This document shows, piece after piece, positions 6,836-15,714 of a DNA stretch of 44,799 nucleotides. Source of the DNA: Caballeronia udeis (GTDB taxonomy: Bacteria > Pseudomonadota > Gammaproteobacteria > Burkholderiales > Burkholderiaceae). The notes beneath the pieces are model-generated. The model had not been told where the DNA came from, ran no database searches, and worked only from the letters and a program-made list of their open reading frames with translations. Each line of letters begins with the position of its first letter. Within the stretch, counting starts at the first letter, position 1. The DNA lies in the NCBI RefSeq assembly GCF_001544555.2, contig NZ_FCOK02000081.1, forward strand, positions 1-44,799, read 5' to 3'. Made by a program: the position numbers and the translations under genes.

Positions 6836-8416
6836 TCACGCGGCGTAAAAGAGCCGGTTGAGCAAACTGCGCACTTTCGGTGCCAGCTCGCCCGCGGTCA
6901 GTCCTGCGGGTCCTTCGCCTTCATCGGTCAACGCTTCAGCGGCACGCCCGTGCAGATAAACCCCGGCAAGCGCGGCTTCATAAGCCGGCACGCCTTGCGC
7001 GAGAAACGCGCCGATCAACCCGCCCAGCACGTCGCCGGTCCCGCCTGTGGCGAGCGCCGCATTGCCGGTGGGGTTCACTGAAACACGCCCGTCCGGCGAC
7101 GCGACGATCGTGCCCGCGCCTTTCAGCACAGCCACCGAAGAGAAACGCGCCGCCAACTGCCGCGCGCCAGCAATACGATCCGCTTGGACCTTCTTGAGAT
7201 CCGACCCGAGCAAGCGGGCTGCCTCCAGCGGATGCGGCGTCAGTACGCAAGGATCTCCGCGGCTTCCCCGTTCAGCGACCTTGGCGGCCAGCTTTTCATC
7301 CGATGAAATCAGGTTGAGCGCGTCGGCATCGAGGAGCTTGGGGACATCGAGCGCGAGGACATCGACGAGCACTTGCTTTGCGCGCTCGCTGTGGCCCATG
7401 CCGCAGCCGAGCGCGAGCGCGTTCATCTTGTCGAGGGAAAGCTGGTCGACGTGATGCAGCATCAGCTCGGGGTGCGGCGGGTCGTAGGGCGGTGAATCGG
7501 TGCCGATGAACGCCACGTTGACCTTGCCCGCGCCTGCGTACAGCGCCATGCGCGCGGCCAGGATCGGTGCGCCGCACATGCCGGTGTCGCCGCCGAGCAC
7601 GGCGAGCGTGCCGAACGTGCCCTTGTTGGTCGCGTGGTCGCGGGGTGGCAAGTGCGCGCCGAACAGCGATGGCGCGTTCAGCACGACAGAGGGTTCGAGG
7701 GGCGCCTTGACGCCCAGGTCGGCGATATAAAGCTTGCCCGTCAGGTCGCGGCCATCGCCGGTGAAATGGCCCGGCTTCGCGCCAATAAACGTGATGGTAT
7801 GCGTGGCGCGAACCGCCTGCGCGCGGCCGTCGGCGCTGCGGCTGACCGGCTCGCCCGTGTCGCTTGAAAGCCCGCTCGCGATATCCAGCGCAAGCACGCC
7901 ACCGTTCGCCTTCGAGCGCCGCGACAGGCGCGAGGCAAGATCAGCGAACACGCCTTCCAGCGGCCGTCCCAGGCCGATGCCGAACATGCCGTCGACGAGC
8001 CAGCCGAAGTTATCGAAGGACGCAGGGGCTTCTGTCGTGATTTTCACGCCCGCTTGAGCGGCTTCGGCCAGCGCCCAGCGAGCGTCGTCGGGTTTGACTT
8101 CCACCGGCATGCAGACTTCGACATCGATGCCGGCTTGCCGTAGGCGGGCCGCCATCACCAGCGCATCGCCGCCATTGTTGCCCGGCCCGGCCACGATCCA
8201 GACCGGCAGCGCGGCGAGAAGCGGCGCATGCCGCTTCTGATCGATGATAAATCTCGCCGCCGCAGCTCCGGCGCGCGCCATCAGGGTATTCGCGGGAAGG
8301 GACGCCGCTGCGCGGCTTTCAAGCGTGCGGAGTTCGCCGAGTGTCAGGAGCGCCAGCGCGTGATCGCGTGGCTCGACGTAGGGCGGAGTGAGGGCGTGAA
8401 GGGCAGGGTCGGTCAT
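6836..8416 (-). CDS. nnr: Bifunctional NAD(P)HX epimerase / ADP-dependent NAD(P)HX dehydratase
   Basis: A metabolite-repair enzyme that restores NADH and NADPH damaged by hydration. The N-terminal YjeF_N domain (about residues 25-225) epimerises R- and S-NAD(P)HX; GPGNNGGDAL and DGMFGIGLGRPL are its typical motifs. The C-terminal ribokinase-like domain (about 240-515) dehydrates S-NAD(P)HX using ADP; GTFGTLAVLGG and the NAALATGGTGD block (about residue 455-463, with the catalytic Asp) mark it. Both domains are complete in 526 residues. The start MTDPALHAL at 8416 was chosen over a 20-codon upstream extension because the extension is low-quality sequence. No gene couples tightly to it; dadA lies 156 bp upstream on the same strand. 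Confidence 0.95.
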   Translation of the reverse strand: MTDPALHALTPPYVEPRDHALALLTLGELRTLESRAAASLPANTLMARAGAAAARFIIDQKRHAPLLAALPVWIVAGPGNNGGDALVMAARLRQAGIDVEVCMPVEVKPDDARWALAEAAQAGVKITTEAPASFDNFGWLVDGMFGIGLGRPLEGVFADLASRLSRRSKANGGVLALDIASGLSSDTGEPVSRSADGRAQAVRATHTITFIGAKPGHFTGDGRDLTGKLYIADLGVKAPLEPSVVLNAPSLFGAHLPPRDHATNKGTFGTLAVLGGDTGMCGAPILAARMALYAGAGKVNVAFIGTDSPPYDPPHPELMLHHVDQLSLDKMNALALGCGMGHSERAKQVLVDVLALDVPKLLDADALNLISSDEKLAAKVAERGSRGDPCVLTPHPLEAARLLGSDLKKVQADRIAGARQLAARFSSVAVLKGAGTIVASPDGRVSVNPTGNAALATGGTGDVLGGLIGAFLAQGVPAYEAALAGVYLHGRAAEALTDEGEGPAGLTAGELAPKVRSLLNRLFYAA

Positions 8417-8572
8417 GGCGGCAGCGTGGGAGGAGTGCGTGAACGCATCGCAATTATTGCGCCCAGATGGCCGCAAGCGCCGGTCACAAGGGATTCACAA
8501 AGCGCCTTACTTTCGCTAAAGGCGCTTCGCTTGTCCACCTCGCTTGTCCACTTCGATGCTTCTTTCGCCCGC

Positions 8573-9877
8573 CTAGAACCGGTCCATCCGCAGCGCGCTC
8601 AGCGTTTCAGCGGGGACCTCGGGCGTGATTCCGGAGACCATCGCGGCAACCACCTTGGCTGCCCCGCAAGCAATGCCCCAGCCCGCCGGCCCGTGAGCCG
8701 CGTTGATGAACAAACGCGCATGCGCCGTCGGGCTCACGACCGGCAACCCATCGGGCGACACCAGCCTGATACCGTCCCACGCCCGCGCCGCGGATACCTT
8801 CGCTGCACCCGGAATCCAGTCGTGGGTCGCTTGTCCCAGCAGCGCCAGGGCGCGCCGCGTCATGCTTTCGGTCATCGGCTTGTGCGCCTTGGCCACGCTC
8901 TCCAGCACCGCGCCGCCGGTTACGCGCATGCGCTGGTTGATCCGCGTCATGGTGATGCGTTTCACCGAATCGACCACCGTAATGTGCGGCGCACGCTCTT
9001 CGTAAGCAATCGGCGCGGTCAACGTGTGCAGGCGCAGCGGATGCAGCGGCAACCTGATTCCGAGCGTGGCCAGCAACGCCGGCGTGCCGGTACCGGCTGC
9101 CACCACGATGGCGTCAGCGCCAATCAGTTCCACGTCGCGAGACTTCCGGCCTTTGCCGTCGACTTCGCCCGCGCGCGGACCGAGCTCCACGGCGGCACGC
9201 TGGGTGTCGGCGCGAATAGCCGTTACTTCGCGGCCGAGCTGGAACTGCACGCCGCCGTCTTCCAGCAATTGCTTGAGCAGCTTGGTGAACAGCGGGCAAT
9301 TGGCGGTGCGGGCGTCGCCGAGCAAGACCCCGCCGGCGAGCGGCGGATCGTCGGGAATGGAGGGCTCCGCAGCCACGCATTCCTCAGGCGTCAGCATGCG
9401 GTGCGGCGTCTCATAGCGCTGCAGCAACGCGATTGCCGACTGTGCCAGCTCGAGATCGCGTTCATGGCGGAACACGTGCAGCACGCCGGTGCGCTGTTCG
9501 TAATCGAGTGCGTACCGGGAGTCGATGTCGGTCAGCACGTCGCGAGAACTCTCCACCAGCGGCCGCAGGGCGGCGTATTGCCCGGTGAAGCGCTCGGGAT
9601 CCTGGAGCTGCGCCAATTGCTTGGCAAACTCGCGGGTGTCGGAATTGAAGCCGGGCTTGAACAGGATGCCGGTTTTTGCGGCACGCCGTGTCTGCATGAA
9701 CGTCGGGCCGAACCACACGTCGAGCGGCGAGGGCAGCACGGAGCCGCCGTGACCATAGGTTGCGCCTTGCGCAACAGTGGCATGGCGCTCGACCACGCAG
9801 ACGCGGTGCCCGTTTGCACGCAATTGATACGCGGTGGCGATGCCGGCGATTCCGCCGCCGATGACGATGACATCCAT
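8573..9877 (-). CDS. dadA: D-amino acid dehydrogenase, DadA-like FAD oxidoreductase
   Basis: A membrane-associated flavoprotein that oxidises D-amino acids (typically D-alanine) to 2-oxo acids and passes electrons to the respiratory chain. It has 434 residues, the usual DadA size. It opens with the FAD-binding Rossmann motif GGGIAGIATAYQL (Gly residues 7-12) and an acidic beta-2 end (VVERH), followed by the family segment YGHGGSVLPSPLD, and ends with the second FAD motif AAHGPAGWGIACGAAK. The start at 9877 is the Met directly before the Rossmann fold. A hairpin with a TTCG loop lies just before the start codon, part of a structured leader described separately. Substrate preference within this family cannot be read from sequence, so the symbol denotes the family. 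Confidence 0.85.
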   Translation of the reverse strand: MDVIVIGGGIAGIATAYQLRANGHRVCVVERHATVAQGATYGHGGSVLPSPLDVWFGPTFMQTRRAAKTGILFKPGFNSDTREFAKQLAQLQDPERFTGQYAALRPLVESSRDVLTDIDSRYALDYEQRTGVLHVFRHERDLELAQSAIALLQRYETPHRMLTPEECVAAEPSIPDDPPLAGGVLLGDARTANCPLFTKLLKQLLEDGGVQFQLGREVTAIRADTQRAAVELGPRAGEVDGKGRKSRDVELIGADAIVVAAGTGTPALLATLGIRLPLHPLRLHTLTAPIAYEERAPHITVVDSVKRITMTRINQRMRVTGGAVLESVAKAHKPMTESMTRRALALLGQATHDWIPGAAKVSAARAWDGIRLVSPDGLPVVSPTAHARLFINAAHGPAGWGIACGAAKVVAAMVSGITPEVPAETLSALRMDRF

Positions 9878-9980
9878 GATTCGTTCTCGCCCGAAGGCGC
9901 AAGACCAGACTGGTTCACGAGCCGGCGCCCGATGTGTCAGGGCGCCCGGGATTCGCCGGGATTCTCGTGAGAGAGGCGAA

Positions 9981-10005
9981 CCGGCGTTTGAAGAGCAAAC
10001 GCCGG
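9981..10005 (-). promoter_or_regulatory. Strong stem-loop in the dadA leader
   Basis: A perfect 10-bp stem (9981-9990 with 9996-10005) with a 5-nt loop. There is no T-run on either strand, so it is not a simple terminator. It would lie about 20 nt into the dadA mRNA if transcription starts just after the TATCAT at 10027-10022. Confidence 0.5.
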
Positions 10006-10238
10006 TCAGGGAAAGCGCGCCATGATAGCGCCAAACGGGAATCGACGGGACGCCAAGAGGCGCGGCAGAGCGGCGCCGGCGACCGGCCCGGTGGCCGGAA
10101 ACCCGTGTCCGGTAAGGCTCCTGAAATGCGCCGCCGGACCTTTGCAAGAACACTCCGGGGGTATTTCAGAGATTGCAGCGCCGCCGCCGGGCCGTTTCAC
10201 GGCGTGGCCCGGGGTCCGTTTTCGAGACACTTCCGGGT

Positions 10239-10244
10239 TATAAT
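10239..10244 (+). promoter_or_regulatory. purL: Probable -10 box (TATAAT) of the purL promoter
   Basis: A perfect sigma-70 -10 hexamer about 105 bp before the purL start codon. The matching -35 is not clear; the region 10215-10221 has only weak candidates. A start of transcription near 10251 is expected, putting the palindrome at 10265-10281 in the early transcribed region. Confidence 0.6.
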
Positions 10245-10264
10245 CCGGGTCTTCCCACCGCCAA

Positions 10265-10281
10265 TTGCGGCACTGCCGCAA
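10265..10281. promoter_or_regulatory. 17-bp perfect palindrome, candidate operator of purL
   Basis: TTGCGGCA and TGCCGCAA (8-bp arms) flank a single central C. It begins about 20 bp downstream of the TATAAT box, a usual position for a repressor site. The binding protein is unknown. It could also fold as an RNA hairpin. Confidence 0.5.
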
Positions 10282-10348
10282 ACGGCTCCGACGTCTTTCG
10301 TCTCGACGTCTGCCTTGACGTATTCGACGTCTTTTAAGCACCGCGACA

Positions 10349-13300
10349 ATGGCCCACTTCTCGTGTTTCCCCGGCGCTTCGGCCCTCTCCGATTTCCGTC
10401 AAACCCGCCTGCTCGAAACATTGACGCGCATCGACCCGGCAATTGTCGGCGTGCGCGGCCAGTATCTGCATTTCGTGAACTCGGTCGATCCGCTCTCCGA
10501 TGAAGACAGCAACCGCATCCACGCGCTGATGCACTACGGCACGCCGTTCGAGGCGAGCACCGAGCGCGGCGCACACGAAACCTTCATGGTCGTGCCGCGT
10601 TTCGGCACCGTTTCGCCGTGGGCGAGCAAGGCGACAGATATTGCGCATCACTGCGGCCTCACGCAGGTCCGGCGGATCGAGCGGGGTATCGAATATACGG
10701 TGATCCTGAAAGGCGGCCTGCTCGGCAGCGGCATTGGCGGCAAGAAGGCGTTGGGCGAGCAGGAACGCGCGGCGGTTGCCGCCGCGCTGCACGACCGGAT
10801 GACCGAGAGCGTGGCGCTGTCGCGGGATCACGCGCTGCATCTCTTCGACGAACTGCCGGCGCAGCCGCTGCAAGCCGTCGATATCCTCGGCCATGGCCGC
10901 GGCGCGCTGGAAACGGCGAACGCGGAACTCGGCCTCGCGCTGGCCGAAGATGAAATCGACTACCTCGTCGATTCGTTCAAGCAGCTGGAGCGCAATCCGA
11001 CCGACGTCGAACTGATGATGTTCGCGCAGGCCAACAGCGAACATTGCCGCCACAAGATTTTCAACGGCCAGTGGACCATTGACGGCGAGCCGCAGGACAT
11101 CTCGCTTTTCAACATGATCCGCAACACCGAGAAGCTGAATCACGCCGGTACGATCGTCGCGTACTCGGACAACTCGGCGATCATGGAAGGCGGCACGGCC
11201 GAGCGCTGGTTCCCGCGTGGTTCAAATGAGCATTACGGCCGTCACACCGAGTTGACGCACACGTTGATGAAGGTCGAGACGCATAACCACCCGACCGCCA
11301 TTTCGCCGTTTGCAGGCGCTGCAACAGGCTCGGGCGGCGAGATCCGCGACGAAGGCGCGACGGGCCGCGGCGCGCGACCGAAGGCGGGCCTGGCTGGTTT
11401 TACGGTATCGAACCTGGACTTGCCCGATGCACGCCAGCCGTGGGAAAACGCCCGCGACAGCGCCGTGCCGGTGCCGCAGCGCAATCCATCGGACGCGCAT
11501 GAACCGTACGGCAAGCCGGAGCGCATTGCGTCGTCGCTGCAGATCATGATCGATGGCCCGATTGGCGCGGCTGCGTTCAACAACGAATTCGGCCGGCCCA
11601 ATCTGGGCGGCTATTTCCGCGCGTATGAGCAGAACGCCGCGGGGCGCGTACGGGGTTATCACAAGCCGATCATGATTGCGGGCGGGATCGGCAATATCTC
11701 GGACCAGCACACCCACAAGATGGATTTGCCGGCGGGGTCGTTGCTGATCCAGATCGGCGGTCCGGGCATGCGGATCGGCATGGGCGGCGGTGCGGCAAGT
11801 TCGATGGCAACCGGCGCGAATACCGCGCAACTCGACTTCGATTCCGTCCAGCGCGGCAACCCGGAAATCCAGCGGCGCGCGCAGGAAGTGATTAACGCTT
11901 GCTGGCAGTTGGGCGCCGAGAACCCGATCCTGAGCATCCACGACGTGGGCGCGGGCGGGTTGTCGAATGCGTTTCCTGAGCTGGTCGATGGCGCGGACAA
12001 GGGCGCGCGTTTCGAATTGCGTCGCGTGCAGCTTGAGGAATCCGGTTTGTCGCCGCGGGAAATCTGGTCGAACGAAGCGCAGGAGCGTTACGTCCTGGCA
12101 ATTGCGCCGGAAAGCCTCCCGGCCTTCGAAGCCATCTGCGCGCGCGAACGCTGCCCGGTGGCCGTCGTGGGCGTGGCGACCGAAGAACGCCAGTTGCAGT
12201 TGATCGACGACTCGAAGAGGGCGGATCAAAAGCTCGAACCCGTCGATATGCCCATGGAAGTCCTGCTGGGCAAGACGCCGAAGATGCATCGCGACGTGAA
12301 GCGCGAGATCCTGACGTTCGAGCCTGTCGATGTGACCGGAATGGTGTTGTCCGAGATCGCGGTGAGCGTGCTCAAGCACCCGACGGTCGCCAGCAAATCG
12401 TTCCTGATTACGATTGGCGACCGTTCGGTGGGCGGCACGACGGCGCGCGACCAGATGGTCGGCCCGTGGCAAGTTCCGGTCGCCGACTGTGCGATCACCA
12501 CCATGGACTACGCGGGCTACCGCGGCGAAGCAATGACCATTGCCGAGCGCACGCCTTTGGCTGTTATCAACGCGCCCGCATCCGGCCGCATGGCGGTGGG
12601 CGAAGCGGTGACGAACATTGCTTCGGCGCCTATCGAATCGTTGAGCAAGCTGAAGCTGTCCGCTAACTGGATGGCCGCGTGCGGCAGTCCTGGCGAAGAC
12701 GCAGCGCTGTTTGACACCGTCAAGGCTATCGGCATGGAGTTGTGCCCGGCGCTGGGCATCAGCATTCCTGTGGGCAAGGATTCGCTGTCGATGCGCACCA
12801 AGTGGCAGGACGCCACGGGCGCGGCGAAAGAAGTGGTGTCGCCGGTGTCGCTGATCATTTCGGCGTTTGCACCGGTTGAAGATGTACGCCGTCAGCTCAC
12901 GCCGCAGTTGCAGCGCGGCACGGACACGGTGCTGATCTCGATCGACCTGGGCCGCGGCAAGAATCGTCTTGGCGGCAGCATTCTGGCGCAGGTGACGCAG
13001 CAGATCGGCGATACGGTTCCCGACGTCGACGACGCCGAGGACCTGAAGCATTTCTTCAACGCGATCCAGGCGCTGAATGCTGCAGGCAAGCTGCTCGCGT
13101 ACCACGATCGCTCCGATGGCGGCCTTTGGGCCACTGTCTGTGAAATGGCGTTTGCGGGGCACGTGGGGGTGTCGCTGAACGTCGACATGCTGATCCTCGA
13201 TCCCAACCACGAATCCGATTACGGTGACGCCAAGGACTGGGCGACGCAGACCAGCGGCCGTCGTGAAGACCGGACCATTCGCGCGTTGTTCGCCGAGGAG

Positions 13301-14407
13301 CTGGGCGGCGTGATCCAGGTGCCTCTGGCGGATCGCGATGCCGTGCTGGCTGTGTTGCGTGAGCATGGGCTGTCTGCTTGCAGCGAAGTGGTCGGCAAGC
13401 CGAACGAGCGTGACGCAATCGAAATTTATCGCGACGCGAAGAAGATCTTCGAAGCGCCGCGCCATGAGTTGCAGCGTGCGTGGAGCGAAGTGAGCTGGCG
13501 CATCGCGCGGTTACGCGATAACCCCGCCTGCGCCGATGCCGAATACGATGCGTTGCTCGATCCCGCTGATCCGGGTATTTCGCCGGTGCTGACTTTCGAT
13601 CCGGCGCAGGATGTGTCGGCTCCGTTCGTCGGAACGGGTGCGCGTCCGCGTGTCGCTATCCTGCGCGAGCAGGGCGTCAATTCGCATCTGGAAACGGCTT
13701 ACGCGTTCGATCGTTCGGGCTTCGACACCCACGACGTTCACATGAGCGATTTGCTGGAAGGACGCGTTACGCTGGCGGATTTTGCGGGTGCGGTGGCTTG
13801 CGGCGGGTTCTCTTACGGCGATGTGCTTGGCGCGGGCGAGGGCTGGGCGAAGACCATTCGTTTCAATCCGCGTCTGGCCGATATGTTCGCGGAGTTTTTC
13901 GGCCGCACGGACACCTTTGCGCTGGGCATTTGCAATGGTTGCCAGATGATGAGCAACCTCGCTTCAATGATTCCCGGCGCGGACGCATGGCCGAAGTTTA
14001 CGCGCAACAAGTCGGAGCAATTCGAGGCACGGTTTGCGTCGGTCGAGGTACAAAGCTCACCGTCGATATTCTTCGCCGGGATGGAAGGTTCGCGGATTCC
14101 GGTGGCCGTTGCTCACGGTGAAGGCTTCGCGGATTTCTCGCAGCAGGGCGACGTGGCGAACGCTTTGGTGGCCATGCGTTTCGTCGATAACCAGGGCGCT
14201 GCGACCGAGCGTTATCCGTTGAATCCGAATGGCTCGCCGGAGGGGATTACGTCGGTGACGACGCCTGACGGGCGCTTCACGGTACTGATGCCGCATATGG
14301 AGCGGGTGCACAGGAACGTGCAGATGAGCTGGACGCCTGCCGACTGGACTACGGATGCAAGTCCGTGGTTGCGCGTGTTCCAGAACGCACGGCGCTGGGT
14401 GGGGTAA
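10349..14407 (+). CDS. purL: Phosphoribosylformylglycinamidine synthase
   Basis: The large single-chain PurL that converts FGAR, ATP and glutamine to FGAM in step four of purine synthesis. It has 1352 residues, slightly longer than the about 1295 of E. coli. Domains in order: N-terminal PurS-like domain; linker; two AIRS-like synthetase domains, the first opening with the conserved SEHCRHK block near residue 231; and a C-terminal class I glutamine amidotransferase with nucleophile Cys1195 in GICNGCQ. Some extra length comes from a polar insert before YGKPERI and another near residues 950-975. The start ATG at 10349 gives the expected N-terminus. It is transcribed alone and ends at a terminator shared with the converging parvulin gene. 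Confidence 0.98.
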   Translation: MAHFSCFPGASALSDFRQTRLLETLTRIDPAIVGVRGQYLHFVNSVDPLSDEDSNRIHALMHYGTPFEASTERGAHETFMVVPRFGTVSPWASKATDIAHHCGLTQVRRIERGIEYTVILKGGLLGSGIGGKKALGEQERAAVAAALHDRMTESVALSRDHALHLFDELPAQPLQAVDILGHGRGALETANAELGLALAEDEIDYLVDSFKQLERNPTDVELMMFAQANSEHCRHKIFNGQWTIDGEPQDISLFNMIRNTEKLNHAGTIVAYSDNSAIMEGGTAERWFPRGSNEHYGRHTELTHTLMKVETHNHPTAISPFAGAATGSGGEIRDEGATGRGARPKAGLAGFTVSNLDLPDARQPWENARDSAVPVPQRNPSDAHEPYGKPERIASSLQIMIDGPIGAAAFNNEFGRPNLGGYFRAYEQNAAGRVRGYHKPIMIAGGIGNISDQHTHKMDLPAGSLLIQIGGPGMRIGMGGGAASSMATGANTAQLDFDSVQRGNPEIQRRAQEVINACWQLGAENPILSIHDVGAGGLSNAFPELVDGADKGARFELRRVQLEESGLSPREIWSNEAQERYVLAIAPESLPAFEAICARERCPVAVVGVATEERQLQLIDDSKRADQKLEPVDMPMEVLLGKTPKMHRDVKREILTFEPVDVTGMVLSEIAVSVLKHPTVASKSFLITIGDRSVGGTTARDQMVGPWQVPVADCAITTMDYAGYRGEAMTIAERTPLAVINAPASGRMAVGEAVTNIASAPIESLSKLKLSANWMAACGSPGEDAALFDTVKAIGMELCPALGISIPVGKDSLSMRTKWQDATGAAKEVVSPVSLIISAFAPVEDVRRQLTPQLQRGTDTVLISIDLGRGKNRLGGSILAQVTQQIGDTVPDVDDAEDLKHFFNAIQALNAAGKLLAYHDRSDGGLWATVCEMAFAGHVGVSLNVDMLILDPNHESDYGDAKDWATQTSGRREDRTIRALFAEELGGVIQVPLADRDAVLAVLREHGLSACSEVVGKPNERDAIEIYRDAKKIFEAPRHELQRAWSEVSWRIARLRDNPACADAEYDALLDPADPGISPVLTFDPAQDVSAPFVGTGARPRVAILREQGVNSHLETAYAFDRSGFDTHDVHMSDLLEGRVTLADFAGAVACGGFSYGDVLGAGEGWAKTIRFNPRLADMFAEFFGRTDTFALGICNGCQMMSNLASMIPGADAWPKFTRNKSEQFEARFASVEVQSSPSIFFAGMEGSRIPVAVAHGEGFADFSQQGDVANALVAMRFVDNQGAATERYPLNPNGSPEGITSVTTPDGRFTVLMPHMERVHRNVQMSWTPADWTTDASPWLRVFQNARRWVG

Positions 14408-14469
14408 AAGTCTCACGGTGCCCTTTTCATTAGGAAGAGGGCATCGCAACGCGAGTCAAAAGCCCAATA

Positions 14470-14505
14470 AAAATACCCCGCTGGCGCAAACCAGCGGGGT
14501 ATTTT
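14470..14505. terminator. Bidirectional terminator between purL and the parvulin gene
   Basis: A 15-bp perfect stem (14470-14484 with 14491-14505) with loop CGCAAA. Its A-start and T-end give a U-run on both strands, so it can stop both purL and the converging minus-strand operon. Its GC core is identical to the ppiD terminator. Confidence 0.92.
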
Positions 14506-14526
14506 CACATCGGCGGAAATCGGCAG

Positions 14527-15309
14527 TTACTTGATAACAGCCTTCTTCTGCAAACCTTCTTCAAAAGCCTGCAGTTTTTCCTGTTCAATCTGCTTCGCAA
14601 TCTGATCCTTCACTTGCTCGAGCGGTGGCGGGGCGACATCACGGATATCGTCCAAGCGGATGATGTGCCAGCCGAATTGCGTCTTCACCGGTTCGTCGGT
14701 CATCTCACCCTTCTTCAACTTCTCAGCCGCTGCGCCAAACTCCGGCACATACGCCTGCGGGCTTGACCAGTCCAGATCGCCACCATTCTTGCCCGATCCC
14801 GGATCCTTCGAATACTGCTTCGCCAGATCTTCAAAACTTGCGCCAGCCTTGATCTTCGCAATCAGGTCCTTAGCCTGGGCTTCGTTGTCCACGAGAATAT
14901 GGTGCAGGTGATATTCCTTGCCGCCGCCAATCTGCTTCACCATGTCGTCGTAACGCGCCTTGATCTCGGCATCGGTCGGCGCATTGTTCTTCACGAAATC
15001 TTCAATCAACGCACGCAGCACCACCGTCTGCTGGGCAACGGCAATTTGCGCCTTTACGTCGGGACGGGTGGCAATACCGCGCCGCATGGCTTCCTGCATC
15101 AGGATCTCGCGATTCACCAGCTCTTGACGCACGGCCGCCTGCAATTGCGGCGTGTCCTGCTGACCCTGTTGAACGAGTTGCGCCACAAGCGCATCGACAC
15201 GGGATTTCGGAATCGGCGTGCCGTTCACCACGGCAATGTTCTGAGCAAATACGGGCGCCGCCGCGAACGCGGCCAGCAACACCCAAATACGGGGATTTTT
15301 CAAAATCAT
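14527..15309 (-). CDS. Periplasmic peptidyl-prolyl cis-trans isomerase (parvulin family)
   Basis: A secreted parvulin that helps fold proteins in the periplasm, related to PrsA and the Par27-type foldases of beta-proteobacteria. From the ATG at 15309 (AGGAAC ribosome binding site 5-10 nt upstream) it has 260 residues: a signal peptide ending near AFAQ at residue 22-23, an N-terminal SurA-like helical region (residues about 25-125) and a PPIC domain (about 135-230) with YHLHHILV, GGDLDWSS and FGWHIIRLDDI. It ends in a charged helix. It is the last gene of the run selO-msrB-yciB-bolA-parvulin on the minus strand, 81 bp after bolA, and its mRNA ends at the shared terminator with purL. Confidence 0.9.
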   Translation of the reverse strand: MILKNPRIWVLLAAFAAAPVFAQNIAVVNGTPIPKSRVDALVAQLVQQGQQDTPQLQAAVRQELVNREILMQEAMRRGIATRPDVKAQIAVAQQTVVLRALIEDFVKNNAPTDAEIKARYDDMVKQIGGGKEYHLHHILVDNEAQAKDLIAKIKAGASFEDLAKQYSKDPGSGKNGGDLDWSSPQAYVPEFGAAAEKLKKGEMTDEPVKTQFGWHIIRLDDIRDVAPPPLEQVKDQIAKQIEQEKLQAFEEGLQKKAVIK

Positions 15310-15390
15310 CAATAGTTCCTGATCAGAACGAGGGCTGGGAATCTTGGCTGAAAGCAAAACTGAACCGGAGGACAGTTAAGTTACTAGGGG

Positions 15391-15714
15391 TCACTCGAAC
15401 TGGTCTGCAAACTCTTCGGGTGTAAAAGCCTTGATGGCAAGCGCATGAATACCCTGCCGCAGCTCCTCGGCCAGCGCATCATACACCAGCCGGTGCCGCG
15501 CCACGCGTGGCTTCCCGGCGAATCGGGCCGCCACGATGGTCACCGTGTAATGACTTCCCGCCGAGGCCCCGGCGTGACCCGCATGCGCCGCGCTGTCATC
15601 GTCTATATGCACCGATGACGCGTCCAGCGCCGCGTTGAGCCGCGCTTCGAGATAAGCAATCTTGCCCTCGGCCGACGCGTTGACGAAGTTCTCCATAAAA
15701 CCGGGATCGCTCAT
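15391..15714 (-). CDS. bolA: BolA family protein
   Basis: A 107-residue BolA/IbaG-fold protein. Members of this family partner with monothiol glutaredoxins in iron-sulfur handling and affect cell shape and stress responses. The BolA domain covers about residues 18-104, with the invariant His in VARHRLVY and the downstream ELRQGIHALAIKAFTPEEF helix region. An Ala/Gly/His-rich loop (around residues 45-55) is longer than usual. The start at 15714 overlaps the yciB stop codon in an ATGA, with an AAGGG ribosome binding site, so the two are translationally coupled. A second in-frame Met six codons later is an alternative start. Confidence 0.88.
   Translation of the reverse strand: MSDPGFMENFVNASAEGKIAYLEARLNAALDASSVHIDDDSAAHAGHAGASAGSHYTVTIVAARFAGKPRVARHRLVYDALAEELRQGIHALAIKAFTPEEFADQFE

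Larger units (their letters stand above)
9878..10348. other. Divergent intergenic region between dadA and purL
   Basis: This 471-bp region carries the control signals of two divergent genes. On the dadA side are three hairpins (9888-9899, 9924-9946 and 9981-10005) and a possible minus-strand -10 TATCAT at 10027-10022. On the purL side are TATAAT at 10239-10244, a perfect 17-bp palindrome at 10265-10281 and four GACGT repeats at 10290-10331. I see no coding sequence in it. Confidence 0.7.

Noticed and set aside
8228..9970. 580-codon plus-strand frame opposite the NAD(P)HX repair and dadA genes
   Set aside because: Spans the gap between two real genes and has low-complexity Arg/Gly/His composition; mirror frame.
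9878..10060. Glycine riboswitch before dadA
   Set aside because: The conserved glycine aptamer core sequences are not found; only unclassified hairpins are visible.
11222..13465. 747-codon open frame antisense to purL
   Set aside because: Lies entirely within purL, composition of a mirror frame (Arg, His, Gln rich), no recognisable motif.
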